A stretch of DNA of 64,000 nt from Nesterenkonia pannonica (lineage in GTDB: Bacteria; Actinomycetota; Actinomycetes; Actinomycetales; Micrococcaceae). The notes beneath the pieces are model-generated. The model made no database searches. It had not been told where the DNA came from and saw nothing but the letters and a program-made list of their open reading frames with translations. This document shows, one piece after another, positions 23,156-36,024 of this stretch (position 1 is its first letter; each line of letters begins with the position of its first letter). The translations under genes were made by a program, and so were the position numbers. Where the stretch lies: assembly GCF_019575955.1 (NCBI RefSeq), contig NZ_CP080575.1:2046001-2110000 (forward strand), in the 5' to 3' direction.

Positions 23156-24178
23156 CTATTTCCACCCGAGGGGCTTCGCGACGTGCTCCATGATGCTCTC
23201 CAGCACGTGCGCGTTGTATTCGACGCCCAGCTGGTTGGGCACAGTGACCAGGAGGGTGTCGGCCTCTGCGACCGCTGTGTCCTCAGCGAGCGCCGTGACC
23301 AGCTGGTCCGGCTCCGCAGTGTAGGAGCGGCCGAAGACAGCACGGGTCTTCTCATCGATCATTCCGAACTTGTCCTCAGAGTCTCGCTGGCCCAGGAAGT
23401 AGGCCCGATCCTGATCGTTGACGATCGGGATGATGGATCGGGACACGGAGACCCGAGGCTCGAAGCCGTGATGGTGCTGGGCGAATTCCTGGCGGAACTT
23501 CTGGATCTGGCGGGTCTGCTGCACATGCAGGGGCTCCCCCGACTCGTCGTCCTTGAGGGTGGAGCTCATCAGGTTCATGCCCATCCTGCCTGCCCACTCA
23601 GCGGTGGCGTCAGAGCCTGCGCCCCACCAGATCCGCTGACGCAGACCCTCGGAGTAGGGCTCGATGCGCAGCATGCCGGGCGGGTTGGGAACATGGGGCG
23701 CGGATTGGGCTCCGCGAACTGACGGCCCTCCAGGACCTGCAGAGCCACCTCAGTGTGCTTGCGGGCCATATCCGCCGAGGTCTCCCCTCGCCGGGCTGGT
23801 AGCCGAAGTACGTGAAGCCGTCGATGACCTGCTCGGGGATCCCCGGGAGATGCCCAGCTGCAGACGCCCCTGCGCAATCAGATCAGCTGCGCCTGCATCC
23901 TCGGCGAAGTACATGGGGTTCTCGTACCGCATGTCGATGACGCCGGTGCCGATCTCAATGCTGCGGGTCCGAGCGCCCACCGCCGCAAGGAGCGGGAATG
24001 GACTGGCCAGCTGCCGGGCGAAGTGATGAATGCGGAAGTATGCGCCGTCCACCCCGAGCTCCTCCGCCGCGACGGAGAGGTCGATGCTCTGCAGCAGCGC
24101 GTCCTGCCCCGACTGGGTGTGCGAGTGAGGTGAGGGTGTCCAGTGGCCGAAGGAGAGGAAGCCGATCTTTTTCGCCAT
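23156..24178 (-). CDS. LLM-class flavin-dependent oxidoreductase
   Basis: Luciferase-like monooxygenase using FMN or F420. Starts MAKKIGFLSFGHWTPSPHSH and continues with AEELGVDGAYFRIHHFA, IEIGTGVIDMRYENPMYFAEDAGAADLIAQGRLQLGI (family beta-barrel core) and a C-terminal half with RIWWGAGSDATAEWAG. About 340 residues. Frame breaks near 23860, 23775 and 23705. The substrate is unknown. Stands alone between folD and the beta-lactamase-like gene. Confidence 0.83.
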
Positions 24179-24220
24179 GCTCGGCTCAACTGATCATCGA
24201 GCCTTCGCATTCCGTCAGGA

Positions 24221-25100
24221 TCAGTAAGCGGCGCGCTCCGCTGACTCCACCACGTTGGCGAGGAGCTCGACGCGCGTCATCGGCCCCACTCCCCGGATTG
24301 GGCGAGTAGTGGCTGGCGACCTCCTCGATGCCGGGACCGATGTCGCCGAAGATCGTGGCCTTGCCGGTCTGGGGTCCACCTCACGGGTGACGCCCACATC
24401 GAGCACCACGACTCCCTGCTTCAGGTCAGCCGGGTCGATCATGTGCTTCACTCCCGCAGCCGCGACAACGACGTCAGCCTTCTTCAGGTGCGATGCGGTG
24501 TCCTTGGTGCCGGTGTGGCAGAGGGTCACCGTTGCGTTGACGTTCCGCCTCGTGAGCAGCAGGCCGATGGGTAGGCCGATCGTGACGCCGCGCCCCACCA
24601 CCACGACGTGCTTGCCGTTGAGGTCGAGCCCGTAGTGCGTCAGCAGGTCCACACATCCTTTGGGAGTGCATGGAAGCGGCGAGGTGAGATCACCGGAGGT
24701 CGATGCGACCAGCCGCCCGAGGTTCATCGGGTGCAGACCATCGGCATCCTTGTTGGGATCGATGGCCTCCAGCACGGCCTGAGTGTCCAGGTGCTTCGGC
24801 AGGGAAGCTGAACGATGTAGCCGGTGCACGCAGGGTCGCTGTTGAGCTTCTCCAGCTCAGCGAGCAGCTCCTCCTGCGTGATGCTCTCATCGAGCTGCAC
24901 CTGGATGGAGTTGATGCCCACCTCGGAGCAGTCGCGGTGCTTGCTTAAGCCACGTAGGATTCGCTCGCCGGGTCGGAGCCGACGAGGACCGTCGCGAGGC
25001 CGGGCGTCACGCCTCGCTCCTTGAGCGCGGAGACCCGCTGAGCGAGGTCCTCCCTCATGGCCTTGGCGGTGGCCTTTCCGTCCAGAATCTGCGCTGTCAT
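24221..25100 (-). CDS. folD: Methylenetetrahydrofolate dehydrogenase/cyclohydrolase
   Basis: Bifunctional C1 enzyme interconverting 5,10-methylene-THF and 10-formyl-THF with NADP. The N-terminal [21 protein letters not shown] and [16 protein letters not shown] are family text; GYIVQLPL-type segment, [21 protein letters not shown] (nucleotide loop) and a C-terminal [18 protein letters not shown] follow. The catalytic YxxxK segment is where the gene is broken: GCTTAAGC at 24943-24950 stands for GCGAGC, which restores [14 protein letters not shown]. About 293 residues. Follows glyA by 8 bp, so one-carbon metabolism is an operon. Confidence 0.92.
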
Positions 25101-25108
25101 CGCTTCAC

Positions 25109-26382
25109 TCACCAATCTTCCAGACCCTCATACAGCGGGAAGTCCGCTGCAAGCTTCTTGACCCGTTCTTCCAGCGCCTCCACATTCGGCTCCGGCTTCA
25201 GCGCCGCGGCGATGATGTCTGCCACTTCGCGGAACTCCTCGTCGCCGAATCCTCGCGACGCCAGCGCGGGGGTGCCGATGCGCAGTCCGGAGGTCGTCAT
25301 GGGCGGGCGCGGGTCGTTCGGCACGGAGTTGCGGTTCACCGTGATGCCGATCTCGTGGAGGAGATCTTCGGCCTGCTTGCCGTCCAGATCCGAGTTCCGC
25401 AGATCCACCAGCACCAGGTGGACGTCGGTTCCGCCGGTGAGCACCGAAACGCCGTGCTCGGTGACATCGTCGGCCACGAGCCGCTCAGCGAGGATTCGGG
25501 CGCTAAACCACGGTGCGGCGCTGCTTCTCCTGGAAGTCCTCGGACCCGGCGATCTTGAAGGCAATCGCCTTGGCCGCGATGACGTGCATCAGAGGTCCGC
25601 CCTGCTGCCCTGGGAACACGGCCGAATTGATCTTCTTCCGGTGCTCCTCCTTGCAGAGGATGAGTCCCGAGCGCAGGCCCGCCAGGGTCTTGTGCACGGT
25701 GGTGGTGACCACATCGGCATACGGCACGGGGTTGGCGTGGAGCCCGGCGGCCACCAGGTAGGCGAAGTGAGCCATGTCGACCCACAGGAGCGCGCCCACC
25801 TCGTCTGCGATCTCGCGGAAGCGGACGAAGTCGAGCTCGCGGGGTAGGCCGACCATCCCGCGACGATCATCTTCGGCTTCTCCTCATGGGCAATCCGGCG
25901 CACCTCGTCCATGTCGATGGAGCCGGTCTCAGGATCCACCTCATAGGCGGCGATCTCATAGAACTTGCCGGAGTGGTTGAGCTTCATGCCGTGGGTGAGG
26001 TGCCCTCCGTGGGCGAGCGAGAGGCCCATCATCTTGTCCCCGGGCTGCATGAAGGCCGTCATCACGGCCACGTTGGCCTGTGCGCCGGAGTGGGGCTGAA
26101 CATTGGCGTGATCGGCTCCGAAGAGCTGCTTGGCCCGCTCGATGGCGAGGTTCTCCGCCACATCGACGAATTCGCAGCCGCCGTAGTAGCGACGGCCGGG
26201 ATAGCCCTCTGCATACTTGTTGGTCAGCACAGAGCCCTGCGCCTCAAGCACCGCACGAGGCACGAAGTTTTCGCTGGCGATCATCTCAAGGGTGCCGCGC
26301 TGGCGGCCAGCTCATCGGCTATCGCCTGGGCGATCTCCGGGTCCACATCTGCCAAAGGTGCAGTATTGATGTCAGCGCTCAC
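25109..26382 (-). CDS. glyA: Serine hydroxymethyltransferase
   Basis: PLP enzyme converting serine and THF into glycine and methylene-THF. Visible are [92 protein letters not shown] (PLP lysine in TTVHKT) and [15 protein letters not shown]. Start GTG 26382 (MSADINTAP). Frame breaks near 26285, 25850 and 25505; the last is GCTAAAC at 25502 in place of GCTCGC. About 424 residues. Co-transcribed with folD. Confidence 0.93.
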
Positions 26383-26476
26383 AGGGGCTCCTCGTCTCCG
26401 GTCATCGTGCCGGGCCAAGTCTACGCGCCGGTCGGCCGCACCCAAGGCTCTGTGAAGAGCATCACCCATGGGCTTT

Positions 26477-26493
26477 TTATGAGAACCTCATAA
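26477..26493. promoter_or_regulatory. Palindrome in front of the Fur-family gene
   Basis: A perfect 7-3-7 inverted repeat, TTATGAG-AAC-CTCATAA, lies 20 bp upstream of the regulator start, just before a possible -10 (GATATAG). Its position over the promoter fits autoregulation by the Fur-family protein; FurA/PerR-type proteins commonly bind such AT-rich palindromes. Confidence 0.6.
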
Positions 26494-26513
26494 CTGCTGG
26501 CATGATATAGAGA

Positions 26514-26939
26514 ATGAAAGAGCAGGATTGGCCCTCCCAGCTGCGCCAGCGGGGCATGCGCGTCACGCGCCAGCGCCTCGCCGTGCTTGAGGCGGTCCAC
26601 TCTCAGCCCCATCAGCCTGCCGAGGGCGTTCACGCAGCAGTGGCCGAGACTCTGCCCGAGATCACCGTGCAGTCGATCTATACGGTCCTGCACGACCTCA
26701 CCGCCAAGGAGCTCATCAGGCGCTTCGACCCGCCCGGGGCCGCGGCGTGCTACGAGACGCGCACCGAGGACAACCACCACCACGCCATCTGCACCAGCTG
26801 CGGACGTATCGAAGACGTCGACTGCGTCCACGGCGAGGCGCCCTGCCTGGAGGCCCCTGCCTCCTTGGGCATGCAGATCGATGTTGCCGATGTGGTCTTC
26901 CGCGGCGTCTGCGCCGACTGCCGACTCACACCGGCCTGA
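26514..26939 (+). CDS. Fur-family metalloregulator
   Basis: 141 residues, free of frameshifts. The winged-helix domain is MKEQDWPSQLRQRGMRVTRQRLAVLEAV with recognition helix ITVQSIYTVLHDLTAKEL; the dimerisation domain carries the metal ligands in DNHHHAICTSCGRIEDVDC and a last CADC pair for structural zinc. The sequence style (CTSCGRIEDVDC, QSIYTVLHDL) is closer to actinobacterial FurA/CatR peroxide sensors than to iron Fur, but no catalase gene is adjacent. It is preceded by a palindrome at 26477-26493 and converges with the acidic lipoprotein. Confidence 0.88.
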   Translation: MKEQDWPSQLRQRGMRVTRQRLAVLEAVHSQPHQPAEGVHAAVAETLPEITVQSIYTVLHDLTAKELIRRFDPPGAAACYETRTEDNHHHAICTSCGRIEDVDCVHGEAPCLEAPASLGMQIDVADVVFRGVCADCRLTPA

Positions 26940-27003
26940 GCTTCCGCCACATATTCCTGTGAGCAGAATCTGCTTTCACGGCAGATGGATTCCTGGCAGA
27001 CAG

Positions 27004-27035
27004 AAAGGCTCCCTGCGCAATGCGCAGGAGCCTTT
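27004..27035. terminator. Bidirectional terminator hairpin
   Basis: AAAGGCTC, a small bulge, TGCGCA, then TGCGCA and GAGCCTTT form a hairpin with A-rich left and T-rich right ends. It lies between the convergent Fur-family and acidic lipoprotein genes and can end both transcripts. Confidence 0.7.
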
Positions 27036-27080
27036 CCTGAATCAACGGTTCATTGAACCGAAGTGCTGATCAGAATTCGA

Positions 27081-27341
27081 TCAGCCTTCGTCGTCCATGC
27101 CTTCGTCGTCCATGCCTTCGTCGTCCATGCCGTCGTCCTCGACGGCTGCGTCGTCATCCATGGCGTCGTCTTCAGCGGCGCCATCGTCTTCCATGCCGTC
27201 GCCGTTGTCCTCGACAGCTGGGTCATCAGTGCCGGTGTCGTCGGCGCCGTCGTCGCATGCGGCCAGACCGAACATGGCGATGGAGCCGATGCCAACGATG
27301 CCTGCAATGCTGCGGAGCTTGGAGTTTTCGGTAGTAGCCAT
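27081..27341 (-). CDS. Small acidic repeat lipoprotein
   Basis: 86 residues, intact. A lipoprotein signal (SIAGIVGIGSIAMFGLAAC) is followed by a mature chain made almost only of Asp, Glu, Gly, Ala and Met. The end is a tandem repeat of the five residues GMDDE (three and a half copies), which shows in DNA as a repeated 15-bp unit between 27081 and 27140. Such copy-number-variable acidic tails are surface or cell-wall related in other actinobacteria, but no function is known here. The repeat could bind cations. Confidence 0.8.
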   Translation of the reverse strand: MATTENSKLRSIAGIVGIGSIAMFGLAACDDGADDTGTDDPAVEDNGDGMEDDGAAEDDAMDDDAAVEDDGMDDEGMDDEGMDDEG

Positions 27342-27566
27342 ACGTGGTTACCTCCGTGTGATCCTGCATCGATGTGATGCGTGGCGGAATTTCCGCCGTC
27401 ATCGCCGGGAAATGGCTTCCCCGGCGAACTGGTTCCATACCATCAGACGAGGCGGCGGAAAGAAAGCGAAAATGGGCCGTTAGGGCGAATTCGGAGAAGA
27501 CTCTTAGGGGTGTCCAGGTTCGGGCGGACAGGACCAAAGCTTTCCTAGCTCCCCTCCAGGAAACCG

Positions 27567-28517
27567 TCACCCAGTGGCCTCCATCACCGCCTCCTCGAGC
27601 TCAGAGAATTCGATGATCACGTCCTCGTCCGGCTCCTCCGCGTCGTCCGTCTCATCCCAGTCCTCGAAGGAGACAGACACTTCGGCTGCCTCGTAGCCGA
27701 CGAGGTAGGGATCATCCTCTTCGGCGGCGACCATGAAGGTGGCGTTCTCGATCTCGTAGACCCAGACGTTCTCCCCGTTGACCGTGTCGACTTCTCCCTC
27801 GGCGTCCTCCTCGGACACGGCCGACTCGAAGCCCTCCCTGAGGTTCATGATGAACGCCTCCGGGGTCTCGATCATCTCGAGGTCCACGACCTCGGTCACG
27901 TGGACCCACTCGCCGCGCTCCTGCAGCCAATCCTCGAGCTCCTCGGGCTGAAGGCCCTCCGCATCCTCAGGACGCGACTCCTCATATGTTGAGACGAAGA
28001 ACTCGTTGGACTGCAGCACCCTCTCCCCATCGTCGAAGAGACGCTGCTCGCCGAAGGGCGACTCATGCAGGGAACCGTCGCCGGTCATGCTGCCTGCGAT
28101 GACCAGCTCGTCTCCGGGACCGAGCTCGGCGTCGTCCTCGCCGTCCATGCGGCTCCTCAGCGGCGTCGATCTCAGGCACCTCCTCAGCGTCCTCGTCGTC
28201 CTCTTCGACGAGGACGGTGATGGTCACGCTCTCGTAATCGAGGGAGCTGTCCCAGATGTCCTCCTGAATCTGAGCGAAGCTGGGCGGGTCCATCGTGTCG
28301 TCGTCAGGAGCGACGCCCTGCTCATCCTCCGGGTCCTCCCCGCGATCTCTTCGGGCTGGTCGCCCTGCTCCTCAGCACCGTCGGGGTCCTGACCCTCGGT
28401 TCCGCCGCCGTCCTCCTCATCGGTCTGGTCATCGGCCGGGACGCCCTCATCGCCGCAGGCGGTCAGCGCCAGCAGTGCAACACCCAGCAGTCCAGCGGTC
28501 CTGTACAGCGTGCTCAT
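27567..28517 (-). CDS. Acidic lipoprotein A
   Basis: About 316 residues. Signal and lipobox in STLYRTAGLLGVALLALTAC, with a good ribosome-binding site (AAGGAG) before ATG 28517. A disordered Asp/Glu/Gln-rich linker follows. The folded part contains SLDYESVTITVLVEEDD, PGDELVIAGSMTGDGSL, FFVSTYEESRPEDAE, VHVTEVVDLEMIETPEAFIMNL and MVAAEEDDPYLVGYEAAEVSVSFEDWDET. The layout resembles LppX/LprG-like or LolA-like lipid-binding lipoproteins, but I cannot confirm the fold. Frame breaks near 28345 and 28155. Next to, and apparently paralogous with, the following gene. Confidence 0.72.
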
Positions 28518-28551
28518 CTCTTCGATCTCCTTACCGGCCGCCTGCTGCGGC

Positions 28552-29451
28552 TCATTGACTGTTCACGGCGGCCTCAAGCAGGCTGCTGCTCTCGGCGACG
28601 TCTGATTCGGGCTGCGGCGCAGCCCCTGCCTCCTCGAGGATCTCCTCGATCGTGATCACGTCATCCGGCGCCTCAGGGGCTTCGGACTCGCCCCATTCGG
28701 CGAAGGAGTAGGTGTTCTCGCCGTCGTTGATCTCCATGATCAGCGGCTCCTCAGCGGAGGACACGACGAACGTGAAGTCGTCCTCCTCAAACACCCAGAC
28801 CTCCTCGCCGCCGCGGGTGCTCTCCTCGGCCTCGAGCTCGTCATACTCGCCGTCCTCGAGCTCGGAGCGCCACGTGGTCAGCAGCTCCTCAGCCGAATAG
28901 ACGGCCTCGGCCTCCGGGAACTGGACCCAGGAGTCGCCGATGATCTCTGAGAGCTCCTCGGACGAGACAGCGGCCTCGTCGTCCTCGGGGACGCTGCCTC
29001 GTCCTCGTCCTCGTCAACGTCGTCCTCGTCGTTGAGCTCTGCGGCCAGCAGCTGCGCGAACTCCTCGCGGCGAAGTACTCGTCGCCCTCGACGACCCTGT
29101 GGGTAAAGCTCGTGGTGCCCGCACTGAAGCTCATCTGGGAGGCGGTTCCGTCCAACGCACCGAGAATCTCGAGCTGCCCGGAGTCCTCCTCGTCGATCTC
29201 GCCGAAGAGTTCGTCCAGCTCGGCCTCCCCGCCTCCATCTCGCCTGTCACGGTCACCGACTCCGCGGCCAGCGACGAGTCGAAGGCTTCCTGGCGAATAT
29301 CGCCGAAGACCGGCGCGGACTCGGGCGCCGCGGCGTCGTGCTGGTCGGTGGCATCCACCGGGTAGGGACCGCAGGCGCTGAGCACCAGGGCCCCGGACGC
29401 CGCCAGAGCAGGCGCGGCTGCCATATATGGGGTCCTCAGGGTTCGCATCAT
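28552..29451 (-). CDS. Acidic lipoprotein B
   Basis: About 300 residues. Lipobox in ALAASGALVLSAC; start ATG 29451 with GAGGAG ten bases upstream (the ATG at 29484 is less likely). The mature protein starts GPYPVDATDQHDAAAPES and contains FDSSLAAESVTVTGEME, FARVVEGDEYF-type text and a C-terminal block FVVSSAEEPLIMEINDGENTYSFAEWGESEAPEAPDD. Its order of segments (SLxxESVTxT, an E-W/D-W block, then an EEILEEA ending) parallels lipoprotein A, indicating a duplicated pair. Frame breaks near 29230, 29075 and 28990. Confidence 0.7.
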
Positions 29452-29558
29452 CAGAGTGGGTGCCTCCTCATTCAGGCCGTTCATTGAAGGTACTCAGCGA
29501 GTCTGAGTGTTGGCTAAGCTGCGATCAAGCAGCGCGCGCAGGCGTTCCGGGCCGGGGA

Positions 29559-31245
29559 TCAGACGAGTCGCGGGTCGCCCTCGCGCTTGATCCGCAGCCA
29601 CCGTGATCCGAAGCCGTCCAGCCGAGCCTCCGTCGACGATTCGCCGTCGAGCTCGAAGGTGTCATCCACCATCAGGTCCATCAGGAGCGTTCCAGGGCCC
29701 TCATCCGACAGTGCGAACGGCACTTGGACGGGTTCGGAGGCGAGGTTGTGCAGAAGCACCAGGGTATGGTCCTCCCACACCATCCGGTAGGCCAGGACGC
29801 AGCGGTGCGGCTGTTCGATGATGTTCGCATCGCCCCAGCCGATCTCGGGGATTCGCGGTAGCGCTTCGCCAACCGCGTGATCCAGTGCAGGAGCGAATCC
29901 TGCTCCCGGCGCGAGATGCCCGCGTTGACGTGCTCCGGTCCGTAGGAGCCCTCTGTGACGGCGCGCGCCACCTTTGAGGGGCTGGCGGAGGAGAACCCTG
30001 CGTTCTTCTCGCTGGACCACTGCATGGGAGTGCGGACGGCCTCCCTGCCCGGCACGTCCAGGTTCTCGCCCATGCTGATCTCCTCCCCGTAGTAGAGCAC
30101 CGGAGTGCCGGGGAGGCTGAAGAGGAGGCTGTATGCGAGCTTCAGACGTCGGGGTCGCCCTCGAACATGGTGGGCAGGCGACGCCGGATGCCGCGTCCTG
30201 CGAACCGGTGCTCCTCGTCGGGGGCGAAGGTATCGAGAACTTCGTTCCTCTCGTCGTCCGTGAGCAGGTCCAGCGTCAGCTCGTCGTGGTTGCGGAGGAA
30301 GTTCGCGTACTGCACCTCTTCGTTCAGGTCCGTGGGGCGGGACTTCAGCGCCTCTTCGATGGGAGCTGCGTCCTGACGCGCGAACGACAGGAACATCCTC
30401 TGATTGGTGAAGAAGTCGAACTGCATCGACAGCTGATCACCGTCCGATCCCCGAAGAAGGCCCTCTGCTCCTCATGGGGCAGGTTCACCTCACCCAGCAT
30501 GATGGCAGCGCCCTGTCCGCTGGCCCGCCGCTGCATGAATGACCGCAGCGCGCGCAGGTAGTCGTGCGGCTCGGCCATCTCGTCGTCGTCGATCTCAATC
30601 AGGGTGGTCTGATTGATGGCGAACGGCACAGCGTCGACGCGGAAGCCGTCGACCCCAGCTGGAGCCAGAATCCCATGATCTTGGAGATCTCGTCACGCAC
30701 CTGCGGGTTGGCAGTGTTCAGGTCCGGCTGCGTGTGCAGGAAGTGGTGCAGGTACCACTCCCCGTCTTCTCATCCTGCGTCCAGATTCCGTCCTCGGAGT
30801 CCGGGAACATCGTCTGGTCGGACGTGTCTGGCGGGGTGTCGCCGCGCCACACGTAGTAGTCGCGGTAGGGGTTGTCCTTCGAGGCGCGGGACCTGCGGAA
30901 CCAGTAGTGCTGATCGCTGGTGTGATTGATGACCAGGTCGATGATCACCCGGATTCCGCGGTCGTGGGCGGTGCGGATGAGCTCGACGATGTCGCCGTGG
31001 TCCCCGTAGCGCTGGTCCACGCCGTAGAAGTCGGCGATGTCGTACCCGCTGTCGCGCCGGGGCGAGGGGTAGAAGGGCATGAGCCAGATGCAGGTCACGC
31101 CGATCTCGGCAAGGTAGTCGATGCGCTGGCACATGCCGTCGATGTCACCGATGCCATCGTTGTTGGAGTCCAGGTAGACCTCCATATCGATGCAGTAGAT
31201 GAAGGCGTTCTTGTACCAGAGGTCGGCGGTCTCGGTGATGCGCAT
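29559..31245 (-). CDS. GH13 alpha-amylase-family enzyme, trehalose-synthase-like
   Basis: Glycoside hydrolase family 13 protein of about 562 residues. Region text: [43 protein letters not shown] (with the usual SxxDGxGDxxG pattern), [17 protein letters not shown] (region I, DLVINH), DYYVWRGD, a region II around 30640 (GFRVDAVPF), a GEV-type region III ([12 protein letters not shown]), and RNHDELTLD (region IV). This style is that of trehalose synthase and alpha-glucosidases. Frame breaks near 30765, 30660, 30440, 30150 and 29860. Start ATG 31245 overlaps the LLM gene stop (TGATG), so the two are coupled. Confidence 0.83.
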
Positions 31246-32208
31246 CAGGTGCCTTTCAGCTGGGGCAGGACCTTCTCGCCGAACGTGTCGATGAACGGCT
31301 TCTGGTGCTGTCCCACATGGTGGAGGTATAGGGCGTCGAAGTCCTCGGCTGCGGCGGAGAGCCACTCGACGTGCTGGTCCGGCTCCGCCGAGGTCCAGAC
31401 GGCGTCAAGGACCGTCCCCGCCGACACTTCTCCGGCGGCGGTGTCGAAGTGCGCCGGCGTGGCGAGGTCCTGGTCCAGGGGCGGCCCGAAGACGTTGGCG
31501 GACCATTGGTGGCGCGCCGTCTCCACTGCCTGCTCGTAGGTGTCGGCCCAGGAGAGGTGCACCTGCAGGAATGCGGATCCCCGGCCGCCTGCGTCCCGAT
31601 AGGCCTTCAGGGTGTCGCGGTGGGCGCCGCCGGGCTGGTTGAGCGTGATCATGCCCTCGGCCCAGTGGGCTGCGCGGCGAGCAGACTCAGGAGTGATGCA
31701 CGTCGCCAGCAGCGGCACCCTTGGGCCGGACGGTCGTAGAGGTAGGCATCCTCAACCTCTACGTGGCCGGAGTGCTTAAGCTGATCCATTCGCCCTGGTG
31801 CAGGCGTCGAATGATGTCCACGGCCTCTTCGAGCCTGTCGCGCCGCTGCTCGAGCGGAAGCCATTTGTCGGCGGTGACGTGCTCGTTCATGTTCTGGCCC
31901 GCGCCGAGGGCCACCCAGTAGCGCTCGGGGAACATCTCACCGAGCGTCGCGGTGGCCTGGGCGATCAGGGCCGGGTGATAGCGCTGACCGGGGGCGCAGA
32001 CCGAGCCGATGGGAAAGGTGGTCTGTGCCAGTGCGGCGCCGAGCCAGGAGAGGGTGAATCCCGAGTGGCCCTGATTCTCGGACCAGGGCATGAAGTGGTC
32101 CGAGCTCATGGCCGCGTCGAAGCCTGCCTGCTCGGCATGCTTCACATCGGCCAGAAGCTGGGACGGAGCGATCTGCTCCTGAGAGCAGTGGAAGCCGAAA
32201 AGTGTCAT
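31245..32208 (-). CDS. LLM-class oxidoreductase, TIGR03885-like
   Basis: Luciferase-like flavin oxidoreductase of about 321 residues that begins TLFGFHCSQEQIAPSQLLADVKHAEQAGFDAAMSSDHFMPWSE. This opening matches the non-F420 flavin group modelled as TIGR03885, which is often found next to trehalose-synthase-like GH13 genes, as here. Further text: PIGSVCAPGQRYHPALIAQATATLGEMFPERYWVALGAGQ. The gene is cut at 31774-31781 by GCTTAAGC where GCGAGC would give EWISEHSGHVEVEDAYLYDRP. Start ATG 32208. The stop overlaps the GH13 start. Confidence 0.82.
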
Positions 32209-32324
32209 AGTGCAAACCACCCAGGTGAGGTTGTCGGTGCGTCTCTCGTGGTCAGAGACTGTATCGACACCCACCTGGGCGGTTGCTGAATGCTGGCCGC
32301 AGGACGGCCTGCCTCATTCGGGAA

Positions 32325-34598
<2,274 letters not shown>

Positions 34599-34656
34599 TC
34601 ACAACCTATCAAGTCTGCGCCTGCGCCCGAGCGTTCGCGCGGGCGGCGCCGGGGCC

Positions 34657-35992
34657 TCAGATGCCGAGGACGGTCATCGCAATGAGGAAGTAGACGATGA
34701 GGCCTGCCGCGTCGACGAACGTTGCGATGAACGGGTTGGCGAAGACGGCGGGATCGGCTCCGATCGATTTGCCCAGCAGCGGCATGAGCCCTCCTGCGGA
34801 GGCGGCCATGGTGCAGACGACGAGCATCGTCAGGCCGATGACCAGGCCGATGTCCCAGCCGTAGACCCCGCCGGTGATCACGAGAGCGAGCACACCGAGG
34901 GACGAGCCGAGCGTCAGCCCCACTCGCACCTCTCGCCACAGCACTTTGATCGCGTCCCTGGTGCGCACGTCGCCGAGTGCAAGAGCGCGGGTGACTGTGG
35001 TGGCCGCCTGGTTGCCGACGTTTCCGCCGGTGCCGATCAGCAGGGGAACGAAGAGCGCAAGTGCCACCACGGCTTCCAGCTGGTCCTCGAATGCGTCGAG
35101 CACCGACACCGTCAGCGTGGCGCCGACGGCCAGGACCAGCAGCCAGACGATGCGCGATTTCATAATGGTCAGCACAGGCGTGGAGAGGTAGGGCCGGTTC
35201 AGCGGCTCGGCACCGCCGTGCCGGGCCGCATCCTCATTCTCAGCCCGCTCGATGATGTCCAGCGCGTCATCCACGGTGAAGATTCCGACGACGCGGTGCT
35301 CTTTGTCGGTGACCGGCATGGCGAGATGCTTGCGGTCGGCGCACCGGCGCGCTGCGTCCTCCGCGTCGTGGTCGGCGTCCACGGAGTCGGCCTCCGCCAT
35401 CAGCTCGCCGACCACGGCTGCGCTGTCGGCCTTCAGCAGGTCGCGGGCGAGACCACTCCCTGCAGCATCCGGCTCGCGTCGACCACGGGAACGGTGTAGA
35501 TCGTCTCGGCGTCCTCGGCCTGGGCGCGCACCTTCTGCAGCGCCTCCGCCACGGTCAGCTCCTGGCGCAGGGCGACAAACTCGGGGCTCATGTGGCGGCC
35601 GATCGTGCCCAGGTCGTAGCCGAGGACGATGTTCGTGAGATTCCGCTCACGCTCGTCGAGGTGACGCATCATCTGCCGGGCGACCGAGGCTGGCATCTCG
35701 TCCATCAGCCGGACTCGGTCGTCCGGATCCAGGGACTCGAAGAAGTGGGCCACGTCGTGGTCCTTCAGGCCCTCGAGAAGCTCATGCTGGAGCGCCTCAT
35801 CCAGGAGGTCGAAGGCCTCGACCGCCACGTCTTTGGGCAGGAGCCGGAACGCGACGGCGCGATCCTTGACCCCAGTCGCTCCAGGAAGTCCACGACGTCG
35901 CCGGGGTTCGAGTCGCTCAGCGCCTGGCGAAGCTCGCGGAGCCTTTCCTCACGGATGAGCTCGGTCAGCTCATCGAGCAGCTCTTCAGTCAC
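34657..35992 (-). CDS. mgtE: Magnesium transporter MgtE
   Basis: Mg2+ channel-like transporter. The N-terminal helical domain (ELLDELTELIREERLRELRQALSD and FFESLDPDDRVRLMDEMPASVARQMMRHLDERER) is followed by two CBS domains (DAETIYTVPVVDASRMLQGVVS and KHLAMPVTDKEHRVVGIFTVDDALD) and five membrane helices, including FVPLLIGTGGNVGNQAATTVTRALALGDV, the pore signature. About 445 residues, start GTG 35992. Frame breaks near 35870 and 35440. Confidence 0.92.
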
Positions 35993-36024
35993 GGCGTTCT
36001 GCCCTATCTCTTCGGTCGCTCAGG

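Noticed and set aside
26383..26476. Glycine riboswitch before glyA
   Set aside because: The gap is under 100 bp and shows no tandem aptamer-like helices.
27081..27140. Short regular repeats, considered as a CRISPR array
   Set aside because: The 15-bp units are contiguous with no spacers and encode the GMDDE repeat of a lipoprotein.
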